Below are positions 7,643 to 10,791 of a DNA stretch of 10,791 nucleotides, one piece after another; the stretch's first letter is position 1, and every line of letters starts with the position of its first letter. The position numbers and the translations under genes were made by a program. This DNA is from Funneliformis mosseae (lineage: Eukaryota; Glomeromycota; Glomeromycetes; Glomerales; Glomeraceae): NCBI GenBank assembly GCA_910592005.1, contig CAJVPP010003776.1, forward strand, positions 1 through 10,791. Direction: 5' to 3'. The notes below the pieces were generated by a model. It searched no databases and was not told the origin of the DNA. It saw nothing but the letters and a program-made list of their open reading frames with translations.

Positions 7643-10345
7643 TTAACACATATCAAATAAATTCTGAATATCTTCTAAAATTTGCGTATTATCAACTTTA
7701 CTAGAACTAGAAAGATTACCTAATAATAATTCATCAGATGAGATCTTACTATATCCATATCAAGTATCTTTACCATTTTCCCAATAAATTTCTTCTCCTA
7801 TTTGGTATAAAGAAAACTTGAGGGCATCCTTGCTATCGAATAAACTAACTAAATGATAATATCTTTGACTCTTATCAATAGCCTTAATTTTAATCTATAA
7901 GTGGTGTAAAGGGATGCATTTAATAAACCAAGTTTTGCTTAGATTGTTTTTAATCCCGTTTTTTAGCACTGCACGATGCATCTGTATTATCAAATATTTG
8001 AGCCATTTTAGATACTAAATTTTGGAGATATGATATTGATTCAAGAGAATCCATATGCGTTTTAACTTCATCAGCTTTATATCGTGCTCTATTATTGATA
8101 TCTCTAGTTAGTATACAAATTCTTAATAATTCTAGGCAAATTCGATGCCTCTCAGTCCAGGTTGCAGTTGTGAGCCTATCTTTTTTATAATCTTTAACTT
8201 TAATAGCTATTTCATTATTAGTACCAGCATCTTGTAATTGCTTATAAGCCCTAAACTATTTTATGTAATTGTAATTCCTATACTTAGAGATGAAATTCTC
8301 AGTCAATGATTTAGGCGAAATCTCATAACATTTCACAATATGATGCTGGTCTAGTGATCACATGTCTTTTAAAGTTTTTCTTGACTTGTTTTCTAGAAAT
8401 TCGGCAGTCTTATGATCGATAATTGTAGCATTAGATATATTTGATATTTCCTCTGCTTTAATGATAGAGGAATTCGCCTTCACAGTTTGAGATAATAATA
8501 CAACATTTTCTTCAAACTTAGGAATGGGTTCTATGATAAAAATTATCATACCTGCTTCCCTAAATAAATTGACCATTCACCAACTAAATAAGCATTAGGA
8601 ACGAAATCTTTTCAATATATAGGCTACCCACAATTGAACAGTTGGTACGTCTTTATTCTAAATAATAGAATCTACATCTGAAAATATTCCTCTATTCTGA
8701 AGTTCACAGGGTAGACATTCACGTTTAATACTTAACATCCATTGAAATAATCCTTTTTCTAAAATGAGAACGTTAGATGATCTTTGTTTGATATGACATA
8801 CATAATTCTTAATGCATTACATGCAGAATAACATCTGATTAGTTCTAGTATTAGTTTCTATATAGCTATTAAAGAGACAGAATGCTCGTTCAAACCTAGG
8901 GCTAGTGCAAGATACTCTTATTTTTAAAGTGCTAGTATAGGCAACTAGATCTATATCCCTCTATGATTCTTTTACGTTACTGAAATCATTGGACCTTTTC
9001 TACTGAATCAGATTTATCATGATATTTCTTGATCTGTGATTCTGGAAAATCAGTCTTAAGAGCACGAATAATTTCTTGTATATCTTTTCTAAGATAGCAG
9101 ATAAGTGAAGCACTTTTCTGATTCTCAAAAGATAGTGAAGTCATTTGCTTAGCCTAATCCCAAAGTTTAGCTAATAATATTTTTTTATTAGAGGCTAAGC
9201 GGAATATCTTACCTTTCTAAAGTTGGTAGGTATTATGAATAATAGAGAAAGATATATCCTTACGAAAGGTCTTAATCCATTCTATGTTAAGATTAGTAAA
9301 GTCATTATCTATGATGATAATTCATCTAGCCTCTTTGATTAATTTATATAATTTCTCTATTAATTGCCCTGCCAAATGACTTTATGTCTGAGCAATTATA
9401 GACACTATCTCATCAAGCTATAAGTCATATTGTATTGAAGGACATTTACATTTTTTTTCACATTTGCATTTGTTAATAATGTGATGTAAACTCTTTATCT
9501 GACATATTATCCTTTTATGATTAGAGAGATTTATATTTCCATCAATATCACAATATGACTTAAGATTAAGCCTTATAGTAATAGCATTCAAGTAAGAGTA
9601 ATGCATAAATAGCACTAGTAAATTTATGTCATCAGAAATAACTAAATTTTTAAGAACATATGTTTTCTCGTTTTTCAAGGTGACTTCATATAAATATCGC
9701 ATTTACTATATAAATATAATGGTTTTATATATCTCTCCTCATATGTTCTGTTGCTGTAAGGATGTTATTATACTTGGCCTAAAATGGGAATTTTATAAAG
9801 ACTTTAGGAAAACTGGGGGTTTTTACCTTGTGAGATGGTTGCAAGAAATTTTTATTTTCTCGTCAAATTTTTTCTGCAATAGATGGGTCACATTCAAATA
9901 CTTCCTCAGGTTCATCACTACCTTGCTGAAAGCATTTTATAATGAATTCATCACTACTAGCGTATATGGCCAAACCAATGCTAATCTTTGTTATGTATAC
10001 GTTTGCAGAATAGACACCCTAGTAAAGCTTTTCGGTTAAAATATATGAAGTTTTCTGAGTTCTTTTCTTTGATAGTCTAATCTCTAAAATAATTAGAATA
10101 CTTTTGCAAAATTAGATTTGTGAATTTCTGTAATAAATCCTAACCTACAAATATTCTTAGCAGATTATTATTTTTTTTGTACTAAGCATTCGAGGTCTTA
10201 CTTCAAATCTTAAGCTAGTAGGTGGTTAAACCCTAGCATGATCAAGTTCATTCCAGCCATTATCTAGTGAAAACTGAAGAATACGCTTTATATAACCTTT
10301 TTTGCTAAACCAATTAAGCAAAGGTTAACACTAGTCGAAATAATC
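7643..10345 (-). pseudogene. UL9-like replication origin-binding protein / SF2 helicase, degenerate
   Basis: This is a broken gene of about 900 codons, matching from memory the origin-binding-protein-domain helicases that are multicopy in Rhizophagus. In order: an N-terminal domain (LLNWFSKKGYIKRILQF; LRFEVRPRMLSTKK; VYITKISIGLAIYASSDEF), a motif I region (KCDIYMKSP, then a stop, then KTRK), a Cys cluster (KCKCEKKCKC, 9442-9471), motif II (LDEIVSIIAQ, 9417-9388), KEAR-stop-IIIIDNDF, a motif V region (DLVAYTSTLKIRVSC, near 8950-8906), a motif VI region (TNQMLFCM-stop, 8843-8817), then a long C-terminal domain (FREAGM; KCYEISPKSLTENF; DRLTTATWTERHRICLE; YYHLVSLFDSKDALK) ending at TAA 7643-7645. 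Frameshifts fall near 9817, 9665, 8990, 7948 and 7895, and there are about 25 in-frame stops, most at expected Trp, Gln or Arg. The working protein would unwind DNA at a replication origin. The true start is not visible; the frame fades into the hairpin and repeats beyond 10345. Confidence 0.82.
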
Positions 10346-10346
10346 C

Positions 10347-10375
10347 AAATTGGCTAAAAATCAGATAGCCAATTT
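10347..10375. repeat. Hairpin, 10-bp perfect stem
   Basis: AAATTGGCTA (10347-10356) pairs with TAGCCAATTT (10366-10375) across a 9-base loop. Its right arm belongs to an inverted copy of the repeat unit found at 10498-10740, because the minus strand here reads AAATCAGTCTAAAATTGGCT (about 10367-10386). Confidence 0.7.
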
Positions 10376-10497
10376 TAGACTGATTTTGATACTATTTACG
10401 GCTGATTTGCCATATTTTCTGATTGGTATAAACAGGTGCTGATAGATGTCGATCGATCCCAATTAGACATGGCTATTCAGAACTTAAATTCAACCAT

Positions 10498-10742
10498 AAA
10501 TCAGCCTAAAACTGGCCTTAATTTAGCAACAATTCAGACGCCGATTGATGCTGATCGACATAACTATTCAGCTTAAAATTGACCTCAATTCAGCATCATT
10601 CAGCATTAATTCAAAACTTAAATAACATAAATCAGCTTAAAATTGACCTCAATACAGCATCATTTGGCATCAATTCGAAACTTAAATAATCATAAATAAC
10701 CCTAAAATTGGCCTCAATTTGGTATCAATTCAGTCAAATAAG
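10498..10742. repeat. Degenerate tandem repeat, about 65-bp period, about four units
   Basis: The core (TCAGCTTAAAATTGACCTC and variants) starts at 10501, 10568, 10632 and 10697, giving periods of 67, 64 and 65. Each unit continues with AATTCAGCATCA-like text and ends with AAACTTAAATAA-like text. Within units the words CAGCAT and CAATT recur. One unit in the opposite orientation lies at 10362-10386. No coding signal is seen, and the last 50 bases are plain AT-rich DNA. Confidence 0.75.
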
Positions 10743-10791
10743 TATATAAAATGATATATTATATTTATTAAATTTATTAAATATTATAATT

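Noticed and set aside
9626..10039. Plus-strand ORF of 137 codons
   Set aside because: It lies antisense to the N-terminal and Walker-region part of the helicase pseudogene, whose minus-strand frames carry recognisable motifs; the plus-strand product has none.
3196..10345. Possible reassigned genetic code with TAA/TAG read as Gln, since many stops fall where Gln would fit
   Set aside because: Several TAG codons sit at expected Trp positions (for example in the transposase and in the helicase near 8960 and 8230), TGA also occurs repeatedly in the same frames, CAA/CAG are used normally beside them, and frames are broken by at least ten small indels. Decay explains all of it.
10498..10742. CRISPR-like array
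   Set aside because: Units are degenerate, contiguous and lack unique spacers of uniform length; the genome context is eukaryotic.

Overview
This window looks like gene-poor, strongly AT-rich eukaryotic nuclear DNA, most likely from an arbuscular mycorrhizal fungus (Glomeromycotina, Rhizophagus-like). The reasons are a decayed Tc1-type transposon and several decayed protein families that I recognise from memory as multicopy in Rhizophagus: an origin-binding-protein-type helicase, a coiled-coil protein with a C-terminal CPLC motif, and a small Cys/His-rich protein. No database search was possible, so the taxon is inferred. I see no prokaryotic features.

Layout. Positions 1-545 are non-coding with a C-run and a relatively GC-rich 125-bp direct repeat. 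Positions 747-1012 and 2646-2697 (minus strand) are two parts of one open reading frame of about 105 codons. A complete but dead Tc1/mariner element (1013-2643) splits it, flanked by TA duplications. From about 3.0 to 10.35 kb there is a run of at least six broken genes: an unrecognised plus-strand gene (about 3075-4269, in two readable parts), a small basic minus-strand ORF (4252-4526), the coiled-coil/CPLC pseudogene (minus, 4643-6063), a remnant with an NPxTxR-like motif (minus, about 6587-6815), the Cys/His-rich pseudogene (plus, 6921-7387) and the origin-binding-protein/helicase pseudogene (minus, 7643 to about 10345). The window ends in a 65-bp tandem repeat array with an inverted unit and a hairpin beside the 5' end of the helicase gene.

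How it fits together. The cluster mixes a UL9-like helicase, a putative zinc protein, a coiled-coil protein and a short motif also seen in giant-virus proteins. It may be the relic of a replicating virus-like or Polinton-like element, but no integrase, capsid or DNA polymerase is visible, so this stays a hypothesis. In the readable frames most stop codons sit where Trp, Gln or Arg is expected, and several catalytic or metal-binding residues differ from expectation by G-to-A or C-to-T changes. This points to decay by cytosine deamination (or a RIP-like process) combined with small indels, many of them at homopolymers. By contrast, the ORF interrupted by the Tc1 element has stayed open.
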